This document shows positions 42,848-53,004 of a DNA stretch of 64,000 nt, piece by piece. A model generated the notes under the pieces. It searched no databases, was not told the DNA's origin, and saw nothing but the letters and a program-made list of their open reading frames with translations. A program made the position numbers and the translations under genes. The DNA comes from Branchipolynoe longqiensis (lineage: Eukaryota; Annelida; Polychaeta; Phyllodocida; Polynoidae), in contig CM059199.1 of the NCBI GenBank assembly GCA_030323885.1, forward strand, positions 41,424,590 through 41,488,589. The letters are read 5' to 3'. Numbering within the stretch: position 1 is the stretch's first letter; each line of letters begins with the position of its first letter.

Positions 42848-43102
42848 TGAGACTGTCTCAAAAGGTGCTAAGCAATATGGGACAAAACCTTGTCCATTGT
42901 AACGATCAAGATACTATCTGCTCATGCATTTGCTCAGGATAAGCTGATTTGTTTTTTACATGGTGTTTCATAATCCCAATAGAATACATATTTATTTGAA
43001 GCAAATGTCATTGTATTTTCAGTGTACCCGTTTCTGTGTTGTTTTGTGTCAATCGTTACAACGGACAAAAAGAAAGAGTTATCACCTTTTGAGACTGGCT
43101 CA
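42848..43102. mobile_element. MITE-E copy 1 (255 bp)
   Basis: Ends TGAGACTGTCTCAAAAGGTG and CACCTTTTGAGACTGGCTCA. TATA lies on both outer sides. It aligns in opposite orientation with 45478-45724. No ORF. Confidence 0.85.
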
Positions 43103-43175
43103 TATACAAATTGGCTACCTAATATACACTTAAAGCAGCATAGTCCAATGTTGTTTTCAGTTCATTGGTTGAATG

Positions 43176-43603
43176 ATTGTCACCATGAGTGCGCACTGTC
43201 ACAAGTCGGTGCACCTCCTGATATGACCTTAGATTACATGCCTGTTGTTTAACGTCATAGCAACATCTAAGGTCATATGAGGATGGTTACCGACTTGGGA
43301 CAGTGTGCACTCATGGTGACTTTATAGTGCTGTGGAGATCAGGCAACCAGGACCAGGATGCAATATCCCACACAGTCACATTATCCTGATACTGTGCTAA
43401 CCAGTCCTCATCTTATCCTATTAAATACGAGCACCAAGTTAGGTAGCGACAAGTATCAATTTGATAAGTCATAGATTTTACTCGGCTGGGATTCCAACTC
43501 CCGACCTTCCACACCGGAAGCCTGCACTCTACCGATTCGACCTCAGCATCCGGTCAATATGACCTTAGATGTTGTCAGCATGTAAAACTCCAACAAACAA
43601 GAG
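43176..43603 (+). mobile_element. SINE-1 (tail part), split by another SINE-1
   Basis: The left piece 43176-43234 ends CTGATATGACCTTAGAT; the right piece 43557-43603 resumes with ATATGACCTTAGATGTTG. The 14 bp overlap is the target duplication of the intervening copy. Confidence 0.85.
43235..43556 (-). mobile_element. SINE-1 inserted in SINE-1
   Basis: Near-complete minus-strand copy with type 1 head, flanked by the 14 bp duplication ATATGACCTTAGAT (43221-43234, 43557-43570). Such a duplication is the mark of LINE-driven target-primed insertion. Confidence 0.88.
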
Positions 43604-43699
43604 AACACCATCAACACCTATCTAGGATCGATAGGCTTCAATTCCTATTCACTTGTCATTTCAGAGTATGTGAATGCTTCCAGTCGGCACCTGTCTTAA

Positions 43700-43974
43700 G
43701 GCCCTGTCACACTATGTTGTATCGCATCAGCGTATTTCGACATACGCTGTCATACGGTGGAATTTGGACATGCTAAAAAATACAACTTATGCCAAACTTA
43801 CCCATAACTTATCTCAGCATACACCAGTGGGCTTTAACGAAAACTACTTATGACAAACATACCCATAACGTACCTATAACTTGTCTCATTGTACACCAGC
43901 ATACACCAATGTGTTGGCGCAAAATCACATACATCGGCATATGCTGACGCAATACGGCATAGTGTGACATGGCC
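43700..43974. mobile_element. TTAA-type MITE (275 bp)
   Basis: Flanks TTAA and TTTA. Ends GGCCCTGTCACACTATGTTG and CGGCATAGTGTGACATGGCC. The interior repeats CATACGCTG, CCATAACTTAT and ACACCAG motifs. Confidence 0.82.
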
Positions 43975-44339
43975 TTTAGACCCAGGACTTCATGTTGAGT
44001 TATCTCTTCACTCAAGTTATTCATATCTCCTTCCTAGCACTGCCTCACCTGCCCTACCTGCCCTACCTGCCCTACCTGTACAACGTATTCATATCTCCTT
44101 CCTAGCACTGCCTCAGCTGCCCTACAGAAACTGAAATATATCAATTTAACCTTAACCTTAATATGGAACTTCATGTCTGGTATTGATACTGAAGCAAGGC
44201 ATGATCAGTTTAGAAATGTTTGTAAAGCCGCTACACACCCTATAATAGATACGCCCTCTTATGAACTGCATTTTCATATGGGAGTTTTCACTATATTTAA
44301 AATCGCTAATAAACAAATCTGTCTAGTATGTGACGTGGT
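43975..44339. other. No gene; short direct duplication
   Basis: TTCATATCTCCTTCCTAGCA occurs at 44022 and 44088 around a run of CTACCTGCC units. The rest is unassigned. Confidence 0.6.
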
Positions 44340-44692
44340 TTTGTTTGTTTATTGGTGGTTGAGGTCCTAGCAACATTTATGTTCAAATGAGGACTTGAGA
44401 AAGTGTGCAGTCAGTACCGACTTGAGAAAGTGCGCAATCATGACAATGATATGTTGCTGCTGCACTGGGAGACCAGGCTGCTAGCAGCATGACCTGATAT
44501 CCCACTCAGTCACATTATCCTGACACTGAGTTAACCACTCATTGACATATCCTAGTTATATCAATCACAAGGCTAGGTAGCGAAACGTATACATTTGATA
44601 AGTCATTGGTTTGATTCGGCCGAGATTCTAACTCCCAAACTTCCGCATGGGAAGTCTATGCTCTAACGATTCGACAACTGCATCTGCTGTGT
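44340..44692 (-). mobile_element. SINE-1, diverged
   Basis: Complete in outline, with a duplicated GTACCGACTTGAGAAAGTG-like block near 44390 and a type 1 head. Confidence 0.8.
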
Positions 44693-44773
44693 GAGGCGGT
44701 AGAAGACATTGACTTCTCCAAATTATGGGAAAGAGAGAGCATAACTCCATCATAGCTGTGGTGGAGAGCATTT

Positions 44774-45128
44774 GTAGGTTGGCTAGTTGGTTATTAGAGT
44801 TTGATGTCCTGGCAACATCTGAGGTCATATCAGGGCAGGTACCGACTTGTGACAGTGGACACTCATGATAACTTCATAGTGCTGCCCCACTGAGAGACAA
44901 GGCTGCCAGCACCATGACCTGATATCCTACTCAGTCATATTATCGTGACACTGCCCCAACCAGTCATTGCCCGATCATAATAATGCTGAGTGCCTGGCTA
45001 GGAAGCGACAAGTATCAATCTTTAAGTCATTGGTTTGATTCTACCAGTATCCAAAGCCATTCATTTGAATCCCACAAGCTACCAAAATGGGAGACAGACG
45101 CTCAACTCATTTGGCAATCGCGTCTGGT
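44774..45128 (-). mobile_element. SINE-1, near full length, type 2 head
   Basis: Tail A, full body, and head ending TCATTTGGCAATCGCGTC. Followed by TA and GA microsatellites (45131-45172). Confidence 0.85.
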
Positions 45129-45130
45129 CA

Positions 45131-45477
45131 TTATATATATATATATAGAGAGAGAGAGAAAGAGAGAGAGAATAACTCCAAAGTTTGTAGTGGAGAGCAT
45201 TTATGGGAGTGCAGTTCTGGCACCTGCAAGCAAACACTGGCCCCCTTTAGAGGTGATGGAGTGGCGTAGATAGTTGTGAAGATGATGTGTAGCCGCAGTC
45301 CTACCTCGTCTACCTGGATTGCAGGTACAAACAAGGTGGGCGGAACACACCTGTTTGCACCTCATTCACACCCCCTCAATCACCAAGGTCACACTGTGTA
45401 AGCTTCTATACAGAGTTAGGGTTGCATAGTCCGACGGTTGAGAGTTTCTCCCGGCATTGGGGATAGATGAGCCTGTC
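45131..45477. other. TA/GA microsatellite, then unassigned sequence
   Basis: TATATATATATA passes into GAGAGAGAGAAAGAGAG. Past it, GTTGCATAGTCCGACGG at 45421 resembles a MITE-B end. Confidence 0.7.
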
Positions 45478-45724
45478 TCAAAAGGTGATCACTCTTTTTT
45501 GGGGGGTCCATTGTAATGATTGACACAAAACAGAACAGAAACAGTTACACTGAAAACACAAGGACATTTGCTTCAAATCAATATGTATTCTATTGACAGT
45601 ATGAAACACCATGTAAACAACTAATCAGTTTATCCTGAGCAAATGCATAAGTAGATAGTATGTTGATCGTTACAATGGACAAAGTTTTATCCCATATTGC
45701 TTAGCATCTTTTGAGACAGTCTCA
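45478..45724. mobile_element. MITE-E copy 2, opposite orientation
   Basis: Ends TGAGCCTGTCTCAAAAGGTG and CATCTTTTGAGACAGTCTCA. The interior is the reverse complement of 42848-43102, including the CATGTAAACAACTAATCAG-like segment. Confidence 0.83.
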
Positions 45725-45823
45725 GACATATATACTAAGTTGATTTTTACAACCTATATTATCTTTGTCTGCAGTCATTTCTTTATAGATGTGAAATGTA
45801 GGCTTGCGGTATGGGGAAATTGG

Positions 45824-45977
45824 GTTAGTTGGTTGGTTGTTGGCATTTTATGTCCTGGTAACATCTAGGGTCATATCAGGAAGGGTACCCTTGTTACAGT
45901 GCACATTCTTGGCGACTTTATGGTGCTGCCCCGCTGGGAAATCAGGCTACCAGCACCATGCCCCGAAATCCCACGGG
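45824..45977 (-). mobile_element. SINE-1 fragment, head lost
   Basis: Runs from tail A to CCCGAAATCCCAC and then stops. Confidence 0.78.
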
Positions 45978-46040
45978 AACGTTAGGTATAGGGAATGTGA
46001 CCTGTATGACTAGAGAATCTGGGTAGAATATGTGGGAAAA

Positions 46041-46084
46041 TATATATATATATATATATTATGTATATATATATATATATATAT
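46041..46084. repeat. TA dinucleotide repeat
   Basis: Two TA runs around ATTATGTATA. Confidence 0.95.
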
Positions 46085-46894
46085 GCAATATGTATAAATT
46101 CACAATTGTGTATGCAATTATACATATCAAAACATGTAAACGCCGATCCAAAAATGGAGATAAACATATGAATCAATCCATCAACAAGTTTATATTCATA
46201 CTGTTTTGTTCATTGGTCCATAACCATGTGATCATAAGAAAGGTGGAATTAGTGAGCTTTAAAACTAGTTTCAAGTAAAAATATGTTATTTAAAGTCAAT
46301 TTCCTGATTGCCGATTACGTGGTTTTGCGGAATCCTGATACTGCAATGTGGCCCGCGTGCGCTTTGGGTAGAATTGGTCAGGGTTTGCGGAGATACAGGC
46401 AGGCTGCGGGTCCGAGGGCGCACAAGCCAGTGCAGTCAACACCCGTCCATAGCGTTTCTAGGCGTCCACACATAGGGGGCGAGCAACAAACTGACATCAC
46501 ACACTGCACCCCCACTGGCAGAGGCACACGCCTTGAACCATTAGACACTTCTAGGTTTCGCACACGCTCCTCCTTCTAGCAATCACAACCACTGCACTGA
46601 TTATTAGTTTGGCACTTGCTCATGGTGCTGCCATGATATTCCAAGCATTCTACGCCACGCCCACAGTTTGAAGGCTTTCTGGCTCCAGGAATTGCAACCC
46701 TATTACTTATTAGGCAATGCGCAATTCAGGCTTATTGTTATTTTTTACCTTTGTCTTTTTATTTATTCGTCTATTGCATCAAAATATAATTAATTAACTG
46801 CTGGCCGATTTTACCATTCCGATTCTCCTGTCGAATTCTTACCTACATTCGCCACCTGTGGTTATGGTGTCTCCTAGAAAGTTATATACACATG
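46085..46894. other. MITE-C relative, then unassigned sequence
   Basis: 46120-46330 follows MITE-C (GCCGATCCAAAAATGGAGAT, then TTACGTGGTTTTGCGGAATC). 46340-46560 is GC-rich and unassigned. The rest is AT-rich. Confidence 0.55.
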
Positions 46895-47129
46895 GGGAGT
46901 TCAGGCACAAAACCCCATAAATGCCAATCCAAAAATTGAGATAAACATTGGGATTAAACCGACAAAAAGTTCATGTTTTACATGCTATTTGTTTTGTTAA
47001 TTATTTTCCCATTACCATTTCTTCACAAGCAAAGTGGAATCAGTGAGAACTGAAATTACCTACATGGAAAATTATTTTATTTCAATTCAATATTTTATTA
47101 GTATCTACATGATTTTGCATCTGGACTCT
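46895..47129. mobile_element. MITE-C copy (about 235 bp)
   Basis: Ends GGGAGTTCAGGCACAAAACC and ATTTTGCATCTGGACTCTT, with the GCCAATCCAAAAATTGAG block shared with 15350 and 55950. Confidence 0.78.
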
Positions 47130-47925
47130 TCATAGATATGTATTATATATATCTATATAAGTTTAACCGTTCTGCATTTCACTCTCAGCCTAAGGCGAGC
47201 CTAAGTGTTGTTTTCCATAATAATGTCCGTGTGAATTTCCTGGGCCTGCCGTGGGCCACTGCCGCCTCTCATCCTGCCACCGGTTGACCGCCTTTGTCAT
47301 TGTGTTCCCCGGGTTAAGGGTGGACAGCCAGAGTGCCATAGAGCTACGGATCGACCCTCTCCCCGCATTTTATGGACGTGTATTAATTATTCCCTTAATG
47401 CTCTGGCTCTCCTCCCCGCCATTTAGATTGTTATGTGTGTTACGTGCAATAATCGAGACCCAAAACAGACATTCTATATTTAGTGTCACCGCTGTCACTT
47501 ATGGACAGACTAGATAGTTGTTTGTTATTATTGCAATTTGTACTTTTATTCAAAAGGTGGTTACTGTGTTACCGGTGGGGGGTTGATCGGCTGCATACAG
47601 CCCGCCGGGTAGAAGGCCCTAAATTACTATTAGAATAATTGAATATCAATATCAAGTTGACCATAACGGTTAATATACTTAATGAGTGGAGAATAGTAAA
47701 GAATGCAAGGAACGTTCCAATCACTTTTAAGAGCTCATGACTTTATTCATGTTCCTAGCGGTACAATCTAAGTTGTATTTGATGGCCAATGCGGGCTCGT
47801 TGTGGCGAGCAGCCCGCATTTGGAAATGCGGGTCTGCTCGACCCAAGCCCGCAATGGCCAGAGCTTGAGTATAGTCTCGCCGACTTCACGTATATGCATG
47901 TATATACATATATATACATATATGC
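47130..47925. other. Unassigned low-repeat stretch
   Basis: 47180-47520 has no repeat match inside the window and a mixed composition. 88 codons are open on plus (47251-47517) without a recognised domain. It may be an exon, conserved non-coding sequence or unknown. Confidence 0.4.
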
Positions 47926-48165
47926 ACAGTAAAACCTCTGTATACCGACCCCCCTCCCGTCCTGATATGACCTTAGATGTTGCTATGACCTAAAACAACA
48001 ACAAACAAACTATACCGACCCCTCCACAGATCGACCACTCCCCTATATAGATCGCTTTATTTGGGTCCCAACAATACCATTGTGAGGATATTCTAACTCT
48101 CTAAGCCAACAACCTCCCTATATGGACCACTTGAAGTCGGCCCTATGTGTGTCTTGCTGGACTTC
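47926..48165. mobile_element. pogo/Tigger-like MITE, SINE-interrupted
   Basis: The left end CAGTAAAACCTCTGTATACC resembles pogo/Tigger terminal repeats. The element continues after a SINE-1 insertion with TATACCGACCCCTCCACAGA and TTTATTTGGGTCCCAACAAT. An inverted fragment of the same family lies at 54321. Confidence 0.6.
47953..48010 (+). mobile_element. SINE-1, extreme 5' truncation, with 12 bp duplication
   Basis: Only the last 58 bp (CCGTCCTGATATGACCTTAG to AACAAACAAAC). Flanked by exact TATACCGACCCC (47941-47952, 48011-48022). Confidence 0.88.
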
Positions 48166-48604
48166 TTGTGGGGAAAAGTATCGGGATATGAGGAAATGCC
48201 AATGAGGTGGCTAGAAGCCAGGGAGAGGTAGGAGGTTAGGAAGGCCTGCTAGAGCTCCCACATACCGCGTTTCCTTCCGTCCAGCCAGTGACAGCAAAGT
48301 CTGACTGCCAGACTGTCAGCCACCCACGTAGTGGTGAGTAAGTGGGACCGGCTGTACTAAAGCAGAAGTTGCTAACGAATAGAACCCTGTTTGCTATTTA
48401 TCTGCTGACGGACACAGCTATGATGGATAAGCTCCGGCCGGATGTACCCCAGATGTCGTGAGAAGACGCTGTTGCTTCCTCAAAATGATTCTCGAGGAAA
48501 CTGAACAATTGATCTAGAGCCACAAGTTGAACATATAGTATTATTTCTTTTATTTAATACGACATGATACCTCACCAATATAAATTTAGTTAGTTTGTTT
48601 GTTT
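48166..48604. other. No feature recognised
   Basis: Unique-looking sequence, no ORF of note. Confidence 0.5.
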
Positions 48605-48657
48605 AATGGGGAGTGGGACGTAGATCAGGCAGTAGAGTGTCCAGCTGTGTCGGTGTA
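48605..48657 (+). mobile_element. SINE-2 head fragment
   Basis: GGGACGTAGATCAGGCAGTAGAG-like A-box sequence, cut before the B-box. Confidence 0.65.
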
Positions 48658-49247
48658 GGGTGTCCAGCCTTTTGATGTGCATGCCAAAAGTTTGTTGCGT
48701 GTTTTCAAGGATCTCCAAAGCTAGTGATATATTCGAAAAATGTTACTTCAAACTAACAATAAGGTACATTATAACAATCAACCTTAATATATTTAGCTAA
48801 CCTATATGGCAGAAACTCAAAACCATCCAACATTTTGAATGTTTTCACTTCAACTGTCTGCAATGCTAACCGTTTATTAGACAAAGTTACTTCAAACCAT
48901 AAGGAAGGCAGAATTTAAGTATTTATTTAAAATACATGGCATAAACTTAAAACCATCGGGAAATGCATATTTAACTAGTTTTCACCTCCGACCATTTGAA
49001 GTACTCTAATATACAATGCTTTCTATTCCTTGGGACTGAGCGGAACATAGCTCAGGTGGTAGAGTGTCCACCTGTGAAGGGTTAGGTCATCCGATCGAAT
49101 CCTGCTTAGCCCAAATTGCATTTGCAGTTCGGGCTATTTTCCGTTCCAACCAGTATTCCACAACTGTTTCATCAAAGGCTGTGTGTGATATGTGCTGTGC
49201 TGTCTGTGGGAAAGGGCATATAAAAGGAACCTTTGCTGCTTATCAGA
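48658..49247. repeat. Segmental duplication, copy B (empty site)
   Basis: Paralogue of 39987-41245 without the MITE; the empty site has TTAA at 48915-48918. Includes the start of a SINE-2 copy. Confidence 0.82.
49037..49247 (+). mobile_element. SINE-2, 3'-truncated
   Basis: Head with CATAGCTCAGGTGGTAGAG and GATCGAATCC, body up to GCTTATCAGAAAG. The tail is replaced by SINE-1 sequence. Confidence 0.83.
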
Positions 49248-49503
49248 AAGCACACTCATGACAACTTTATAGTGCTGCCAAACTGGGAAATCAAGCCACC
49301 GGAACCATGACCCAATATACAACTCAGTCAGATTATCCTGACACTGTGCTAACCAGTCCTTGCCCCATCCTATTAATGTCGAGAATCAGGCTATGAAACA
49401 GCAAGTATCGATTTTAAAGTCATTGATTTGACTCGACCGGGAACCAAACTCTCGACTTACCGAACACGAGGCCCGGGCTCTACCAATTAGGGCACTCTGC
49501 CTG
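49248..49503 (-). mobile_element. SINE-1, tail-truncated, fused to SINE-2
   Basis: Starts mid-body at CACACTCATGACAACTTTAT and ends in a type 1 head. Confidence 0.83.
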
Positions 49504-50504
49504 GTCCCTTACATTGAAGAGCAATAGAAAATGCACATTACACAAGTGTACTTTGTTGTTGTTATTGTTGTTCTTGTAGGAGATGAGAGAGGACCTTAGC
49601 TAGTTGCCGACTGATACCCTCCCCATATGCTCTAACCATATAGATGAGCTCATCCTTTCCGACTGCACATGCATTGAAACCGGCGCTGGCAGCAAAGTCA
49701 AGGCATACAGCCATTGATGATTGAGTCTGTCAATACGTCTCGGGCGAAACTTCCATTTTATTCAAAATTAATAGAAATACATAACAATTTGGCATAAACA
49801 TGTATGCACACATGCAATATAAGAATGATCTGATGAATATGACTAAGACAAAACTAGCCATAGTTAAACATTTTAAGCAAGGAAACATACATTCACTTTA
49901 AGGCTGATGATATCCATATCACTATTATTAATTCTTGTTCTAAATATTAAAATGCCAAATGTGTAAACAGACACTTCTTTAAGAAATATATAACCAATAT
50001 ATGATTAACCCTACTAATCTTCTAGTTCTTCATATGTCATTAACCATAGGATACGAATAAAACATGAATACAAGAAGTAAAACTGACTGCATTAGTATGG
50101 TCACCCTTCTTATATGCTGTGGCATAAGATGTGCTGATTATATTGATGTAAATGCAATGCTGGATAAAAGATTAATATCATAATTTATTATATATATATA
50201 TTCTTTTAGTTGGTATTCTATGTACCAAACAAGAGCTGAGATTAGCTGAAACTAGCACATTTCATAGCTTCACCCAGTGTATTAGCATGTGCCATGTGCT
50301 TCTCGCGGGTTTGTTTTTCTTCCATGCATCCCACAATGTATCACGCCACGGGAATGGTGATGTAGTCTATTCAGTCACAACATTACTGACTAGCTACCTT
50401 CCTCCCCCCCCCACCCACACCACCTCCACTTTTTGTGATTGTCTGTAACTGGGAGGTCTAGACAGACATAAACCATTCCTGTTGCAACTCATCTCCGTCC
50501 TGAA
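49504..50504. other. About 1 kb without repeats
   Basis: Low-repeat AT-rich DNA, unusual in this window. It lies immediately upstream of the possible coding exon at 50505. A C run lies at 50404-50414. Confidence 0.5.
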
Positions 50505-50789
50505 ATGCCCGACACAAACCAGCCCGCAGCCGACAACAAAGGCACACAAAGTATGCATGTATTCAGATTTCAGGACTATAATATAGTGAACACTATTTTA
50601 GATGTTATCAACAGTGATTATGTTGTTCTTGATGATTGGATGAATGAAATAAGGGTAAGTTTGCTGCTGCACATATATGTTGTGTGTGTTATAATGCTTA
50701 GTCAGCTGAATACTAATTTCTTTCAGCGTTCAGGCACCGGTCTTCCGGTCACAGGCTTTATATCCACAAATCTAGTTTGTCATTGGTAA
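50505..50789 (+). CDS. Possible host coding exon pair of unknown gene
   Basis: From the ATG at 50505, 50 codons run in non-repetitive sequence to AGG at 50652-50654, followed by GTAAGT, a consensus donor. A possible acceptor, TACTAATTTCTTTCAG, ends at 50726 and includes a branch-point-like TACTAAT. The enclosed 72 bp is a multiple of three and stop-free, so the frame is open spliced or unspliced, ending at TAA 50787. The peptide (for example NTILDVINSDYVVLDDW) was not recognised. A SINE-1 insertion begins right after. A 72 bp intron would be short for a mollusc, so the second part is doubtful. Confidence 0.35.
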   Translation: MPDTNQPAADNKGTQSMHVFRFQDYNIVNTILDVINSDYVVLDDWMNEIRVSLLLHIYVVCVIMLSQLNTNFFQRSGTGLPVTGFISTNLVCHW

Positions 50790-50795
50790 TATGTT

Positions 50796-51135
50796 TGTTT
50801 CTTGTTGTTTTACATCCTAGCAACATCTAAGGTCATATCAGGACGGCTACTGACTTGTGACAGTGCGCAATCATGGCGACTTTATAATGCTGCCCCACTG
50901 GAAGGTCAGGCTGCCAGCACCATGACCTGATATCCCACTCAGTCACATTATCCTGACACTGAGCAGACCAGTCCTTGGCTTATCCTATTAATGCTGAATG
51001 CCAGGCTAGGAAGCAACAAGTATCAATTTTTAAGTCATGAGATTGACTTGACCAGGGTTTGTACCCACGACCCCACGATCCACCAACACGGGAGATGGAC
51101 GCTCTAACTCATTCGGCCATCCCGTCTGGTTCCAT
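50796..51135 (-). mobile_element. SINE-1, full length, 15 bp target duplication
   Basis: Type 2 head, full body, tail A. The host sequence CATTGGTAATATGTT is repeated exactly on both sides (50781-50795, 51136-51150). Confidence 0.93.
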
Positions 51136-51247
51136 CATTGGTAATATGTTTTGTATGTGTTGCTCGTACTGATTTACTGTTATTTGTACCTCAATACACA
51201 CTTTCTCACCTCCAGCTGTGTGCCTCTCTTCATGTATTGGTGCAAAA

Positions 51248-51482
51248 CCAGATGGGATGGCCGAATGAGTTAGAGCGTCCGTCTCCCGTGTTGGTAGAAT
51301 ATGGGATTGTGGTTTCAAAATCCTGGTCGAGTCAAGCCAATGACTTAAATATTTATACTTGTTTCTTCCTAGCCAGGCGCTCGGCATTATTAGGATAGGG
51401 CAAGGAGCAGTGGAATGGGGAAGACCAGTCATCTGCAACTGAACTTTTCCCTCCTTAAACAACTAATGTACCAAAAGAAAAA
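51248..51482 (+). mobile_element. SINE-1 variant with tail B, near full length
   Basis: Type 2 head (GATGGGATGGCCGAATGAGT), GAGTCAAGCCAATGACTTAA, AGGATAGGGCAAGGAGCAGT, then tail B ending AACAACTAATGTACCAAAAG and an A run. Best example of the tail B family. Confidence 0.9.
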
Positions 51483-51596
51483 AAATTATAGCGTGCTTAA
51501 ATTCTTCCGGTTATACCTCATTTCCATGGTTTCTCTTCCCTTCCATATACCTGTTCTTATGGTCCCTACTTCACAGCCATGTAGCACCATGATCTT

Positions 51597-51648
51597 TGTT
51601 TGTTGTTGTTTTACGTCCTAGCCATATCTCAGGTCATATCCGGACCGG
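51597..51648 (-). mobile_element. SINE-1 tail fragment
   Basis: TTTGTTTGTTGTTGTTTTAC through GGTCATATCCGGACC. Confidence 0.7.
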
Positions 51649-51829
51649 TGTCGCTCCATGACATTACAAGAGAACAAAGACCGAATTTTAGGCCCCCCTC
51701 AAAACAAAAATCGGTGATCGTCCCCGCCTGTGCCTGAAAAATCGCCCGCCCCTGATTTTTGTTTAATTCTTTTTATTTAAATTCTATTAAAAATGTGTGG
51801 GGCTAGCAGTAATTCAACTTTTGTATCAT

Positions 51830-51942
51830 TGTTTAAGTCATTGGTTTAACTCGGTCAGTGTTCAAACCCTGAAGTTTGAATTCCATGACCTACCAGAACG
51901 GGAGGCAGATGCTCAACTCATTCGGCCATCGCTTCTGGTTAC
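51830..51942 (-). mobile_element. SINE-1 head fragment, type 2
   Basis: AAGTCATTGGTTTAACTCGG through CTCATTCGGCCATCGCTTC. Confidence 0.73.
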
Positions 51943-52132
51943 GTTTTATGTCTACGTCATGTGCCAGAAAAAAAATTGAATGAATAAAAAACGCCCAGCC
52001 GACCCTTGTTTGTGTGATCAAAAGGACGATCACAAATATTTGTGTTGGCCTTACATTGAAAGCATCAGTTGTCATTACCTAAATACATCTCAACGATACT
52101 GAGCCTCATCAGTATTTAGGATGGGAAAAAGT

Positions 52133-52296
52133 AAAGCTTGTTTTATTTAATTACGCCTCTAGAGCACATTGATTTTCGTATCATCGGCTATTGGATGTCA
52201 AACATATGGGCATCCTGACATTTCTTTGGTGAAAACCTGCTAACGCCACATAGGCTACTCTTTCCACTAAGTAGCAAGGGGCCTTTTATATTCGAG
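52133..52296 (-). mobile_element. SINE-2, 5'-truncated
   Basis: GTTTTATTTAATTACGCCTC, TAGAGCACATTGATTTTCGT and ACATAGGCTACTCTTTCCAC mirror the SINE-2 tail and body. Confidence 0.82.
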
Positions 52297-52333
52297 CACG
52301 GTTGCAGTGTCCCCATCCAGGCTCACTGCTCGG

Positions 52334-52664
52334 GTCTGATTGGTTGTTGGAGTTTTACATCCTGGCAACATATATGGGCATATCAGAATGGGTACTGACT
52401 TGTGACAGTGCACACTCATGGCAAGCTTATAGTGGTGCCCCACTGGGAGACCACACCACCAGCACCATGACCTGGTATCCCGCTCAATCACATTATCCTG
52501 ACACTGAGCCAACCAGTACTTGCCATATCCTAATAATGCTGAGTGCATGGCTAGGAATCAACAAGTATAAATTGCTAAGTCATTGGTTTGACTCAACTAG
52601 GGTTCGAATCCCATGATCTACCAAAACAGGAGATGGACGCTCAACTCATTTGGCCATCCCGTAT
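52334..52664 (-). mobile_element. SINE-1, full length, type 2 head
   Basis: Complete from GGTTGTTGGAGTTTTACATC to CATTTGGCCATCCCGT. Confidence 0.88.
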
Positions 52665-52975
52665 TGAGACAAGTGGCGCTGTGCGATGGTAGATAAGCGG
52701 GCTACTGAGAGTGATGGGTCCACCCGGAGTTATAAAGGGAGGGAGCGCTGGGGAGAGTGGAGTAATGGTTACATGCTTCTTTTTTAAGGTCTCAACTTAC
52801 AAATGTTCTTGGTTTGTCCTGCCTTGTGAACACATCTCTGTTGCTTTCAGGGTGTTTCCCCCCCCGGTTTTCTTGACCTAGATAAATCTCAGTCAGTAAA
52901 CTCTTTTTTGTTGTTTAAATGCCTATAAACATAATGGTACTTGGGGCTGAAGCTGCTTCTAATATGTGATTTATT
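52665..52975. other. No feature recognised
   Basis: Unique-looking sequence before the 41 bp array. Confidence 0.5.
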
Positions 52976-53004
52976 TTTGTCTCAGAAAGTTTCAGTTTGC
53001 TATC

